A stretch of 32,592 nucleotides of DNA from a bacterium (GTDB taxonomy: Bacteria; Patescibacteriota; Saccharimonadia; Saccharimonadales; Saccharimonadaceae): assembly GCA_030432305.1 (NCBI GenBank), contig JAUIHN010000002.1:1-32592 (forward strand), given 5' to 3'. The position numbers and the translations under genes are program-made. A model generated the notes under the pieces. It ran no database searches, had not been told where the DNA came from, and was given only the letters and a program-made list of their open reading frames with translations. This document shows, one piece after another, positions 12,775 to 19,968 of this stretch. Position 1 is the first letter of the stretch. Each line of letters opens with the position of its first letter.

Positions 12775-13409
12775 TGTTTGAGATTGAGTATAGGGGCGGG
12801 AATAGTGTTATTATTGCAACAAAAGGCTTAAAATTGGTCTCTGACCCCAAGCTTTCTCTACTGGGCCTAAAAGACGTCAACACAAAAGGTATGATTGAAC
12901 TCGCTACGGAGCGACGCTTTCTTACGGATGGTACGGATGCACGCCTGGTTATCGAAGGCCCCGGGGAGTACGAAATAGGTGAGTTTTCTATTCGCGGGAC
13001 TGCGGCCACGCGCCATATCGATACCGATTCTGATGTTTCTGGAACAACGATATACCGTATTGACGTCGGTGACGTAGGTATTGCGCTACTGGGCAATATT
13101 GCCGGTAAGCTAGAAGAAGAGCAGCTCGAGGCGATAGGTGTAGTAGATGTCTTGATACTTCCGGTGGGTGGAGCGGGCTATACACTTGATGCCGTCGAAG
13201 CAGTACGTTTGGTGCGTCAGATTGACCCGAAAGTTATAATCCCTATTCATTATGCCGAGAGTGGCGTGACGTATGAGGTGCCGCAGGATGATCTCAAGAC
13301 ATTTACAGATGAGATGGGCGTGGCTATTGAGGCAGTCGATAAATACAAGCTGAAGTCGGTGACTGCACTTCCAGCTGCCATGACGGTTGTAGAGATTAAG
13401 CGGACGTAG
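12774..13409 (+). CDS. MBL-fold protein lacking the HxHxDH site
   Basis: 211 residues with the overall UlaG-like metallo-beta-lactamase layout: an N-terminal strand pair (EIEYRGGNSVIIAT, KLVSDP), a long central part, then VDVLILPVGG and PKVIIPIHY near the C-terminus. The metal-binding HxHxDH motif is absent; only the distal His in PIHY remains. It is therefore probably not a standard Zn hydrolase. It is coupled by a TAATG overlap to the winged-helix gene, which suggests a joint function. A bidirectional terminator follows at 13433. Confidence 0.78.
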   Translation: MFEIEYRGGNSVIIATKGLKLVSDPKLSLLGLKDVNTKGMIELATERRFLTDGTDARLVIEGPGEYEIGEFSIRGTAATRHIDTDSDVSGTTIYRIDVGDVGIALLGNIAGKLEEEQLEAIGVVDVLILPVGGAGYTLDAVEAVRLVRQIDPKVIIPIHYAESGVTYEVPQDDLKTFTDEMGVAIEAVDKYKLKSVTALPAAMTVVEIKRT

Positions 13410-13432
13410 TCTAGGATAAGTATTGACATACA

Positions 13433-13458
13433 AAAACAGCCCCGGGAGGGGCTGTTTT
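13433..13458. terminator. Bidirectional terminator between the MBL gene and rpmB
   Basis: AAAACAGCCCC-GGGA-GGGGCTGTTTT, a perfect 11-bp stem with A-run and T-run on either side, between convergent genes. Confidence 0.9.
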
Positions 13459-13473
13459 AAAAAATGCCAAGCA

Positions 13474-13677
13474 TTATTTCGCAGCCGTGAGTACACCCTT
13501 TTTCTTAAGGGTTCGAATTGCGCTTGCGCTGAGGGTCATCGTGACTTTCTTGCCGTCAACAGTAAACGTCTTTTTCTGCAGGTTTGGCTTAAAGACACGG
13601 TTTGTGCGGCGCAGCGAGAAGCTGACGTTGTTGCCAAATTGCTTGCCTTTTCCGGTGAGTTCGCATCGAGATGCCAT
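13474..13677 (-). CDS. rpmB: 50S ribosomal protein L28
   Basis: 67 residues. The N-terminus MASRCELTGKGKQFGNNVS and the block RRTNRVFKPNLQKKTF are characteristic of bL28. The C-terminal basic helix follows (LSASAIRTLKKKGV). Structural protein of the large ribosomal subunit. It is a single-gene unit: the convergent terminator lies 15 bases beyond its stop, and a minus-strand -10-like TATAAA lies upstream. No clear Shine-Dalgarno is seen. Confidence 0.95.
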   Translation of the reverse strand: MASRCELTGKGKQFGNNVSFSLRRTNRVFKPNLQKKTFTVDGKKVTMTLSASAIRTLKKKGVLTAAK

Positions 13678-13771
13678 CTTTTATTATCCACTTCATTTAT
13701 ACAATAATCTGTACCAGTATACAGGGATAAACGGCTTTCGTCAATAGGGGTGGGTGCGGTACAATAGGGTA

Positions 13772-14389
13772 ATGAGTTTTGAATATATCGCGATTGTACT
13801 AGGGGTGATTCTGGTATCGATGACGTTACATGAAGTGATGCACGGGTTCATGGCCTATTGGCTCGGCGACGATACTGCCAAGCACCAAGGTAGATTAACG
13901 CTTAACCCGATTAAGCATATCGATCCCTTCCTGACGATTCTACTGCCACTACTGTTAGCTATCAGCGGAGGACCAATCTTCGGTGGCGCTAAGCCTGTGC
14001 CGTTCAATCCGACGCGCCTTAGGTACGAAGAGTGGGGCGTGGCGCTAGTGGCACTGGCTGGACCTCTGACAAATCTTGTTTTGGCATTTCTTTTTTTTGG
14101 GGCGGCAGCATTAATCGGTGGAGTGATAGGCGGCGTGCTACTGCTGGCCGTACAGGTCAATCTAGGCTTCTTCGCATTCAATATGCTGCCTCTTCCGCCG
14201 CTTGATGGCTCGCGCGTGCTCTATGCGCTTGCGCCTGATTTTGTGCGTCGCGGCATGGAGGAGATCGAGAAATTCGGCATCTTTGTTGTTTTTGCAATGC
14301 TGCTACTATTCAACGCTGTACTCGTTGGCTACATGCTGGGTGTTATAGGGTTCTTTATAGAGGTGTTTGAGGTCATCTTTCGAGTCTAG
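13772..14389 (+). CDS. Site-2 protease family (M50) membrane metalloprotease
   Basis: 205 residues, a compact S2P core. The catalytic HEVMHG (HExxH) lies in the first membrane helix. The third metal ligand is in NMLPLPPLDG, the conserved NxxPxPPLDG motif. Hydrophobic helices surround both. Such proteins cut substrates inside the membrane; small forms without PDZ domains are common in Patescibacteria. I use ATG 13772, which lies 6 bases after a -10 box (TACAAT 13760-13765) and so appears leaderless; GTG 13754 would lie upstream of that box. Confidence 0.92.
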   Translation: MSFEYIAIVLGVILVSMTLHEVMHGFMAYWLGDDTAKHQGRLTLNPIKHIDPFLTILLPLLLAISGGPIFGGAKPVPFNPTRLRYEEWGVALVALAGPLTNLVLAFLFFGAAALIGGVIGGVLLLAVQVNLGFFAFNMLPLPPLDGSRVLYALAPDFVRRGMEEIEKFGIFVVFAMLLLFNAVLVGYMLGVIGFFIEVFEVIFRV

Positions 14390-14418
14390 TAAGCGGGACC
14401 CGGGCACAGTTGGCGTGC

Positions 14419-14424
14419 TATACT
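14419..14424 (+). promoter_or_regulatory. Extended -10 promoter of the 6S-like RNA / tRNA-Pro unit
   Basis: TGCTATACT; no -35 match. Expected start near 14431, where the RNA's closing stem begins. Confidence 0.55.
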
Positions 14425-14430
14425 AGAAAT

Positions 14431-14582
14431 AAGCCCTAAGGGCCGGTCCGATGTATATGATTTTCCTGAATATCATATTTGATTCGGGAGCTTTACATGA
14501 TTCGTGACCGTGGTTACGTTTTGCGAGCACCCACCTTGCTACACGCGGGGATAATCAGCATTGAACTGGCACCTGGGGCTTT
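14431..14582 (+). ncRNA. Structured RNA, 6S (SsrS)-like candidate
   Basis: A long closing stem pairs AAGCCC with GGGCTT and AGGGCCGGT with ACTGGCACCT. Inside are a hairpin ATATGAT/ATCATAT, a terminal hairpin CGTGAC/GTTACG and a 3' hairpin CCTTGC/GCGGGG next to GCACCCACC. The GCACCCACCUUG stretch followed by a small hairpin recalls the 3' side of the 6S RNA bubble. 6S RNA binds sigma-70 RNA polymerase. The 5' domain is unlike classical 6S, so the identity is tentative. The tRNA-Pro gene starts 16 bases downstream, so both are probably in one transcript. Confidence 0.45.
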
Positions 14583-14597
14583 ATGAGTGCAATGATA

Positions 14598-14757
14598 CGG
14601 GGTGTAGCGCAGTCTGGTAGTGAGGACTGCCAGTGGCAATCCGCAAGGGAATCTCCCGGACAAGCTGTGCTTGTCGCGCGGAGTTCCGGGGTCGCGGGAC
14701 GTGACCGTACGGCTGGGGGCCGTGAGGTCGCTGGTTCAAGTCCAGTCACCCCGACCA
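14598..14757 (+). tRNA. tRNA-Pro(GGG) interrupted by an 83-nt structured insertion
   Basis: Acceptor CGGGGTG/CACCCCG, D-loop AGTCTGGTA, anticodon stem TACGG/CCGTG with loop CTGGGGG (anticodon GGG), T-stem GCTGG/CCAGT with TTCAAGT, discriminator A and encoded CCA. Bases 14624-14706 are extra and lie between the D-arm and anticodon arm. Removing them leaves exactly 77 nt, the normal length. The insertion forms three hairpins: GGACTGCC/GGCAATCC (14624-14642), GGAATCTCC/GGAGTTCC enclosing GACAAGC/GCTTGTC (14648-14687), and GGTCGC/GTGACC (14690-14706). It is too small for a group I or II intron. The D-stem has a G-A mismatch. Confidence 0.75.
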
Positions 14758-14806
14758 CATGCTTTTTCGGAAATTATGATACAAAATAAACAGAGAAACT
14801 AGACAC

Positions 14807-15703
14807 ATGAATCAACGCATAGAAGTACGATCCATCGTAAGAAAAGACGATAAGATTCTTCTTTTGAAGCGCGCGAGCGGCCGAGAGGATTTGCTTGGAA
14901 GATTTGAGCTGCCGGGAGGCCGCATTAATACAGACGAGCAGCCCGAAGAGGCTGCCACTCGCTTAATAAAAGAGCTGGTTGGTCTCGACGTCAACGTTTT
15001 ATATCTTTCAGATGTATTTACCTATTTCGACCAAGGAAAGCGCAGTATCCAACGTACGGTTATAGTGTACGTTGCAAGCGTATCTGGAGGTAGAAAAGAC
15101 ATCGAGCTTGCTCCAAAATATACTAAATATGTGTGGAAAGGGCTGTCTGATGTCAAACAAGACGACGTAACAGATGTCTCGCATGTACTACTTTCGGCAC
15201 ACAAAGAAAAGCCAGGGGTCACGACGGCTGTCGACGGGGTGAAAATCCGCAGCGATGTCAGCTATTCGGCGAAAAAGCAGGCCGGAGCTGTACTGTACTC
15301 TGACGGTGGCTCTAGAGGTAATCCTGGTCCTTCGGCGGCGGGATATGTTATTAAAGACAGCAACGACAGGCTGGCCTATGAAGGCGGGGCGTACCTCGGG
15401 ATAACTACCAATAATCAGGCGGAGTATCACGGTGTTCGCCTGGGGCTTGAGAAGGCGAGGGAGCTGGGGGTGAAGTCTGTTGAATGCTATATTGACAGCA
15501 TGCTTGTAGTCAATCAGCTTAATGGCCAGTATGTTATCAGAAACAGGGAGCTGTGGCCGATTCATGAGCGGATAAAGGAGCTAATAGGGCAGTTTGATAA
15601 GGTGACATTTCGGCATGTTAAGAGGGAATTCAACCAGCAGGCTGATGGTATGGTAAATAAAATCCTGGATGCACGCGCCAAAAAAGAAGCCAGTAAGGTG
15701 TAG
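14807..15703 (+). CDS. Fusion of Nudix-like domain and RNase HI
   Basis: 298 residues. Residues 1-140 form a Nudix domain (GRFELPGGRINTDE...), but the helix reads RLIKELVGL instead of REUxEExGU, so one glutamate of the catalytic set is kept and two are lost. Residues about 160-295 are RNase HI of the short type with all four catalytic acids: YSDGGSRGNPG, NQAEYHG, YIDSMLVV and NQQADGM. RNase HI cuts the RNA strand of RNA-DNA hybrids. A fusion of these two domains is unusual; no frameshift lies between them. The stop abuts the -10 box of RNase P RNA. No clear Shine-Dalgarno precedes ATG 14807. Confidence 0.88.
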   Translation: MNQRIEVRSIVRKDDKILLLKRASGREDLLGRFELPGGRINTDEQPEEAATRLIKELVGLDVNVLYLSDVFTYFDQGKRSIQRTVIVYVASVSGGRKDIELAPKYTKYVWKGLSDVKQDDVTDVSHVLLSAHKEKPGVTTAVDGVKIRSDVSYSAKKQAGAVLYSDGGSRGNPGPSAAGYVIKDSNDRLAYEGGAYLGITTNNQAEYHGVRLGLEKARELGVKSVECYIDSMLVVNQLNGQYVIRNRELWPIHERIKELIGQFDKVTFRHVKREFNQQADGMVNKILDARAKKEASKV

Positions 15704-15709
15704 TATACT
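15704..15709 (+). promoter_or_regulatory. -10 box of RNase P RNA
   Basis: TATACT directly after the stop codon of the RNase H fusion; predicted start near 15716. No -35 match. Confidence 0.45.
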
Positions 15710-15713
15710 GGTA

Positions 15714-16158
15714 GGGGTAGCTCGTTAAACGATCGCCCCGCACTGTGCGGGGAGGAAAGTCCGGGCAGCATAGGACATGACAGTCGCTAACGGCGACCGG
15801 GGGTGACCCTAGGGAAAGTGCCACAGAAACGAAACCGCCCCGCACCTGAAACTTGGATGTAGCGAAGCTACATAACGAAGTTCCAAGTTTCAGGTGCGGG
15901 GTAAGGGTGAAAGGAGTGCCTGCGAAAGCAGGAACGACGTGTAGCGACCGCGAAAGCGGCTCGCGTCAAGTCCGTTGGGTAAGAGCCCACAGCGACGCGT
16001 GGTGACGCGCGAAGGAGGTAAACCCTGTCAGCTGCAAGGAGATCTGCGTTCAAGATGGTCCGTCTGCAGGTCGTTTAACCCGCTTGATCCTGCGAGCAAT
16101 TGTAGGACTAGATAGATGATCGTTCACGACAGAACCCGGCTTATCGACGAGCTATCAA
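15714..16158 (+). ncRNA. rnpB: RNase P RNA (type A)
   Basis: P1 pairs GTAGCTCGT (15717) with ACGAGCTAT (16147). The universal cores are present: GAGGAAAGTCCGGGC near 15751, CAGAAA, AAGGGTGAAA near 15902, GGTAAGAGCCCAC near 15977 and the 3' core AGACAGAACCCGGCTTA equivalent near 16130. The RNA is the catalytic subunit that matures tRNA 5' ends. One variable-region arm (around 15838-15900) is a perfect 19-bp helix starting CCCCGCACC, capped by a second hairpin ATGTAGC/GCTACAT. At about 445 nt it is at the long end for bacteria. Confidence 0.95.
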
Positions 16159-16161
16159 CTA

Positions 16162-16195
16162 AAATTACCACGGATAGTCCGTGGTAATTTTTTTG
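16162..16195 (+). terminator. Terminator of RNase P RNA
   Basis: AATTACCACGGA-tag-TCCGTGGTAATT followed by TTTTTT; strong intrinsic terminator. It can also act on rplT transcripts from the other strand. Confidence 0.9.
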
Positions 16196-16206
16196 TAAGA
16201 AGATGG

Positions 16207-16554
16207 TTATACCTTGCTGGTAAGTTTCGCAACTTCAGAAAAGGCCCTCGGCTCGTTTACTGCAAGCTCAGCCAGCACCTTGCGATCCAGCTCTACGTTG
16301 GCGGCTTTTAGGCCGGCGATAAGCTGACGATACGAAGTGCCGTTCTCTCGGGCAGCAGCGTTGATACGAGTAATCCAAAGCGAACGGAGGTCGCGCTTCC
16401 TGTTGCGGCGATCTCGGTACGAGTACTCGAGAGCCCTAGTGACAGCCTGCTTTGCTAGGCGAAACGACCTCGTGCGGGCGTGCTGCATGCCTTTGGCCTG
16501 CTTGAGCACCTTCTTGTGGCGTGCGCGGGCACTTACGGTTTGTCTTGCTCTCAT
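16207..16554 (-). CDS. rplT: 50S ribosomal protein L20
   Basis: 115 residues, normal for bL20. Recognisable blocks are [13 protein letters not shown], the basic helix [21 protein letters not shown] and the C-terminal [20 protein letters not shown]. It binds 23S rRNA early in assembly and in many bacteria represses the infC-rpmI-rplT operon. The ATG overlaps the rpmI stop by 4 bases. It is the last gene of infC-rpmI-rplT. Confidence 0.97.
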   Translation of the reverse strand: MRARQTVSARARHKKVLKQAKGMQHARTRSFRLAKQAVTRALEYSYRDRRNRKRDLRSLWITRINAAARENGTSYRQLIAGLKAANVELDRKVLAELAVNEPRAFSEVAKLTSKV

Positions 16555-16751
16555 GAATTTGCTCCCATTGCTCGTTTAAGATTCTTGGCGAATTTGCCTG
16601 TAATCTCTGATTCGGTCTTGATGACGCGCTTTCGGCTCTTGCTTTTTTTACTGAGCAAGTGGTTGCCAAAGGCACGACGACGCATCAGTTTACCAGTTTT
16701 GGTAACCTTTACTCGTTTGGCGGTACCCTTATGGGTTTTAAGTTTTGGCAC
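16551..16751 (-). CDS. rpmI: 50S ribosomal protein L35
   Basis: 66 residues. [21 protein letters not shown] is the typical bL35 N-terminus, followed by [19 protein letters not shown]. It starts at GTG, with AAGGAG located inside the end of infC, one base after the infC stop. Gene order infC-rpmI-rplT is conserved across bacteria. Confidence 0.97.
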   Translation of the reverse strand: MPKLKTHKGTAKRVKVTKTGKLMRRRAFGNHLLSKKSKSRKRVIKTESEITGKFAKNLKRAMGANS

Positions 16752-16752
16752 G

Positions 16753-17259
16753 TTATTTACTCCTTACTGTTGCGCTCAAGTTGCGGCCGAGCATCTGGGG
16801 CTTTTGTTCCACGATGGCTTCGTCTTGCAACTCGTTCACGATTTTTTCCATCAGCTCATATCCTAGTTCCTTGTGGGCCATCTCTCGACCTCGATAAAAA
16901 ATCTGCAGCCTGACTTTGTGTCCATCGGCGAGGAAGCCTCGAACTTTTCGTAGCTTCACCTCGAGATCGCCAGAGCCAATCTTCAGACCAAACCGCATCT
17001 GCTTGAGCTCGCTAGCTTTACTGCTTTTACGGTTCTTCTGCTGCTCTTTCATCTTCTGATACTGGTATTTACCCCAGTCGATGACTTTCGCCACAGGAGG
17101 GTCTGCACTCGGAGAGATTTCGACCAAATCCAGTCCCGCATCTTCGGCTGCTTTAAGGGCGTCTGCCCTGGCTAGAATGCCTAGCTGCTGTCCATCTGCG
17201 CCGATAACTCTTAGTTCTTTCGCACGAATAGACTCATTGATACGAATTGATTGGTTAAT
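16753..17259 (-). CDS. infC: Translation initiation factor IF-3 with AUU start
   Basis: 168 residues. The true N-terminus lies upstream of the first ATG/GTG/TTG codon: the frame continues through [19 protein letters not shown] and [20 protein letters not shown] into [21 protein letters not shown], all typical of IF3. The only fitting start is ATT at 17259-17257 with AAGGAG 7 bases upstream. AUU starts allow IF3 to limit its own translation in other bacteria. The C-terminal domain contains [21 protein letters not shown]3 binds the 30S subunit and checks the initiation codon. Confidence 0.95.
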   Translation of the reverse strand: MNQSIRINESIRAKELRVIGADGQQLGILARADALKAAEDAGLDLVEISPSADPPVAKVIDWGKYQYQKMKEQQKNRKSSKASELKQMRFGLKIGSGDLEVKLRKVRGFLADGHKVRLQIFYRGREMAHKELGYELMEKIVNELQDEAIVEQKPQMLGRNLSATVRSK

Positions 17260-17316
17260 TACTGCTCTCCTTTTGGCCTCGAAACCTTTGTTGAATATGA
17301 TTGATACTCGTCGATA

Positions 17317-17345
17317 ATTCTACCAGATATGGCCTCTCTGTTCAA
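17317..17345 (-). promoter_or_regulatory. Promoter of infC-rpmI-rplT
   Basis: Minus strand TTGAAC, 17-bp spacer, TAGAAT. The -35 lies in a small inverted repeat CCTCTTGAACAGAGAGG at the end of comM that may also slow comM transcription. Confidence 0.7.
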
Positions 17346-17350
17346 GAGGC

Positions 17351-18862
17351 TTATCTATATTGCAAGGCTTCGCTGATATGACTCGGAGTGATGTGTTCGG
17401 AGTGGTCGAGGTCGGCGATGGTACGCGCGACCTTGATGGTTTTGAAGTATCGCCTGGCGCTAAGGTCTAATTTTTTTGAAGCGGTTTCAAGCAGAGCGTG
17501 GGCTTCGTCCGAGAGCGCAGCGTACTTCTTGATGTCACGGTTTGTCATATTTCCGTTGTTTTTCATACTACTTCTATATCTGTTATGCTGAATTTTTTTT
17601 GTGTCATTAATCAATTTCTGGGCATTTTTGTGTTGCTTTTTAGACACCGAATCTGATTTTAATAGGTAGCGATGAGGAACCCTGGAGACGGGAATAATCA
17701 TGTCGATACGATCGAGCAGTGGGCCGGAAAGTCGCTTCTGGTAGTTAAGGATTTGCATGCTGCTACAGCTGCATTCGTGCGTGGCGTCGCCATAGTACCC
17801 ACAGGGGCAGGGGTTCATGGTTGCGACTAACATAAAGTCAGCCGGGAATACGACGTGGCCATTAGCGCGGCTAATTGACACAGTTTTATCTTCAAGCGGC
17901 TGCCTGAGGGCTTCAAGACTCGAGCGCGGGTACTCGGGAAGCTCATCCAGAAATAGCACACCGAGGTGCGCTAGACTAATGTCACCTGGTTTTGGGTTGG
18001 TACCGCCACCAACGAGCGAGACTCTGCTAGAGGTGTGATGCGGCGAACGAAAGGGGCGAGAAGCGACCCGTTCCTCTGTTGATTCGCCCGCTAAGCTGTA
18101 CAGTTTTGTGAGCGTGACTTGCTCTTCGGCCGTGAGCGGTGATAGTAGGCCAGAAAGAGCGCGTGCCAGCATTGTCTTGCCGGCGCCAGGAGGGCCGGTG
18201 AATAGAATATTGTGCGGCCCAGCAGCCGCGATAATAAGGGCGCGCTTGGCTTGCTCTTGACCATAGATGTCGTCGAGCTCAGGGCCGGTTGATTCCTCGG
18301 GGCTAGATTTCTGGCCTGTCTGCTTGCCCGCCGGCGTTATGCGCATCTCTTGCTTGAGGTGGAGAAAGAGCGCTTTTAGGGAGTCGACGCCAATAATCTC
18401 GATACCTTCGATGAGACTCGCCTGGTCTACGTTGGCAGAGGGGAGGTAGATATGCGTCAGGCCGCGCTTTTTCGCTGCCTCGGCGATAACAATAGCGCCC
18501 CTGATGGGGCGCAAGGTGCCATCGAGGGCTAGCTCACCCGCAAAGGCGGCCTTATCGAGTTCCTCCTGGCGCAACTGGCCGCTACTCGCCAGGATAGCGA
18601 GCGCAATCGGTAAATCGTAGTGAGTGCCGTCCTTTGGTAGCTCTGCCGGAGCCAGGTTGATAGTGATGCGGCGGGCAGGGTACTCTAAAAGCGAGTTTGC
18701 GATGGCGCTTTTGACTCGCTCTTTCGCCTCGTCGATAGCCTTGCTGCCCATGCCGACGATCTGAAGAGAGGGTAGACCTTTGGTTGTGTCGCTCTCTACC
18801 TCTATGATACGACCCTCAAAACCAATTGGAGCAACTGTCATAACCTTAGCGACGACGGACAT
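17351..18862 (-). CDS. comM: ComM/YifB-type AAA+ ATPase (Mg-chelatase-like)
   Basis: 503 residues. The N-terminal Lon-protease-like domain (GFEGRIIEVESDTTKGLPSLQIVGM, PKDGTHYDLPIALAI) is followed by the AAA+ core: Walker A GPPGAGKTMLA (around 221), Walker B VLFLDELPEYPR, NPCPCGYYG with Cys residues, and sensor regions. ComM is a helicase that extends heteroduplex during natural transformation. I choose ATG 18862 (MSVVAKVMTVAP) because family similarity begins there; the longer frame to 18955 runs into the ssrA-side promoter unit. Saccharibacteria often keep competence genes, which fits. Confidence 0.94.
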   Translation of the reverse strand: MSVVAKVMTVAPIGFEGRIIEVESDTTKGLPSLQIVGMGSKAIDEAKERVKSAIANSLLEYPARRITINLAPAELPKDGTHYDLPIALAILASSGQLRQEELDKAAFAGELALDGTLRPIRGAIVIAEAAKKRGLTHIYLPSANVDQASLIEGIEIIGVDSLKALFLHLKQEMRITPAGKQTGQKSSPEESTGPELDDIYGQEQAKRALIIAAAGPHNILFTGPPGAGKTMLARALSGLLSPLTAEEQVTLTKLYSLAGESTEERVASRPFRSPHHTSSRVSLVGGGTNPKPGDISLAHLGVLFLDELPEYPRSSLEALRQPLEDKTVSISRANGHVVFPADFMLVATMNPCPCGYYGDATHECSCSSMQILNYQKRLSGPLLDRIDMIIPVSRVPHRYLLKSDSVSKKQHKNAQKLINDTKKIQHNRYRSSMKNNGNMTNRDIKKYAALSDEAHALLETASKKLDLSARRYFKTIKVARTIADLDHSEHITPSHISEALQYR

Positions 18863-18909
18863 AGTATCATAAGTTAAGCACGCTCGCGTTTGCTTGTAAA
18901 CTGTAGTGT

Positions 18910-18988
18910 ACCTGCTCCGTACAGGTGTAACATGCCGTCTCGAAGCAAAGAACAAGCTCTTTGCGTACTCGTCTCCTAATGTTATAAT
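18910..18988 (+). promoter_or_regulatory. Palindromic promoter unit of ssrA (same family as 4951-5196)
   Basis: Small hairpin ACCTG/CAGGT, outer repeat TAACAT/ATGTTA, inner stem GCAAAGA/TCTTTGC around loop ACAAGC, link CTCGTCTCCT, then extended -10 TGTTATAAT (TATAAT 18983-18988). A possible -35 TTGCGT (18961) lies inside the inner stem. Layout and conserved blocks match the tRNA-Thr units while the stems differ. Confidence 0.72.
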
Positions 18989-19001
18989 ATGTGCATGGTA
19001 T

Positions 19002-19400
19002 GGGGCTGATACAGCTTCGACAAGAGGACATTAACAAACTACTTGGCAGATCGAACTATGCACGTTACGCATATATCTAATTGCAAACAAACTTGCATCA
19101 GTAGCTGACTCAGTGAAGAGCCTTTTCAAGGCTCCTCATCTGGCAGTTGCGCCAATTGCAGCTTAATTTCGCTGTAATCATCGGTATTCGTCAGGCGACG
19201 TAGCGAACATCGGTGTTATATGTATGTCGCTTACCTGTTTATGGCGCAGAGACAGTAAATGGGGAAAATCTATCTCGCCGTAGCTGGAATTTTTTGTCTT
19301 TCTTTTATTCTCAGTTATCGTTATTTCAAGATAGACTATGTCTGTAGAGAAGTAGTTGGTTACCTTTTGGACCGGGGGGCAGTACCCCGCAGCTCCACCA
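19002..19400 (+). ncRNA. ssrA: tmRNA
   Basis: It starts GGGGCTGATACAGCTTCGAC and ends CAGCTCC-A-CCA; these ends pair as the tRNA-like acceptor. The tag frame runs from GCA 19083 to TAA 19164 and encodes 27 residues beginning ANKLASVADS and ending LAVAPIAA, unusually long but with the expected small hydrophobic C-terminus. The T-arm CGGGG/CCCCG has loop GGCAGTA instead of TTCRA. tmRNA rescues stalled ribosomes and tags the product for proteolysis. CCA is encoded. Confidence 0.95.
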
Positions 19401-19414
19401 CGTTATATTATTTT

Positions 19415-19440
19415 AATCACTCGGCGTCTGTCGGGTGATT
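19415..19440. terminator. Terminator shared by ssrA and the NlpC/P60 gene
   Basis: AATCACTCG/CGGGTGATT 9-bp stem followed by TTCGTTT on the plus strand. The stop codon of the minus-strand gene lies within it. Confidence 0.65.
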
Positions 19441-19968
19441 TTCGTTTCGGCTGTTCATCTGTGTTTCTAAGCCTAATTCTAGTAATTTATCTAGCGGTAT
19501 GATGCGAGTTTTGTAGATTTCTCCCTTTACAGCTCCTTTTTCAACGTTTTGGGTGCGGCCACTGGCGTGGATAACAGTCATTTTAGCCGCTAAAATACCC
19601 AAATGCACACCAGGGTAGCCTTTTAGGTAAAAGGCGGCCACGTCACCTACATCGCTCGGGTACCAATCTTCAATAAGGGTTGCTAGCTGCAGTGAGTGGC
19701 GATATTCTTTCGGCCACTCATGGGTCTTCGCACCGAGCGCCCGGCTAATACTGGCAATGACGAGTCCGCTGCAATCGAATTCGCCGTTTTGACCGAGACC
19801 TCGTTCCATGCAACTATCGAGCGTGATAGTGCCGTGTCGGCAAAGGTCTTCAGGCTTAAAATGATTACGAAACTTGCTGCCCAAATACGCTTCGCCGGCC
19901 GCAACAACTTCCTCGCCAAAAACACTCATGTGACTATCATGAGAAAAATTACCAGCAAGGTCAATCAT
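19417..19968 (-). CDS. NlpC/P60 family cell-wall peptidase
   Basis: 183 residues. The catalytic Cys is in FDCSGLVIASI, the His in PGVHLGIL, and HASGRTQNV supplies the third region; this is the NlpC/P60 fold that cuts peptide stems of peptidoglycan. No signal peptide or anchor is visible from ATG 19968, so export would need another route, or the protein acts on imported muropeptides. A second in-frame ATG (19929, MSVFGEE) starts closer to the domain. For a host-attached Saccharibacterium it could act on host or own wall; that is inference only. Confidence 0.85.
   Translation of the reverse strand: MIDLAGNFSHDSHMSVFGEEVVAAGEAYLGSKFRNHFKPEDLCRHGTITLDSCMERGLGQNGEFDCSGLVIASISRALGAKTHEWPKEYRHSLQLATLIEDWYPSDVGDVAAFYLKGYPGVHLGILAAKMTVIHASGRTQNVEKGAVKGEIYKTRIIPLDKLLELGLETQMNSRNENHPTDAE

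Noticed and set aside
14624-14706. Group I or group II intron in tRNA-Pro
   Set aside because: 83 nt is far below the catalytic core size, no P3-P8 or domain V pattern is visible, and the site is not the anticodon loop.
14555-14758. 67-residue minus-strand frame over tRNA-Pro
   Set aside because: GVTGLEPATSR is the familiar artefact of translating the complement of a tRNA T-arm.
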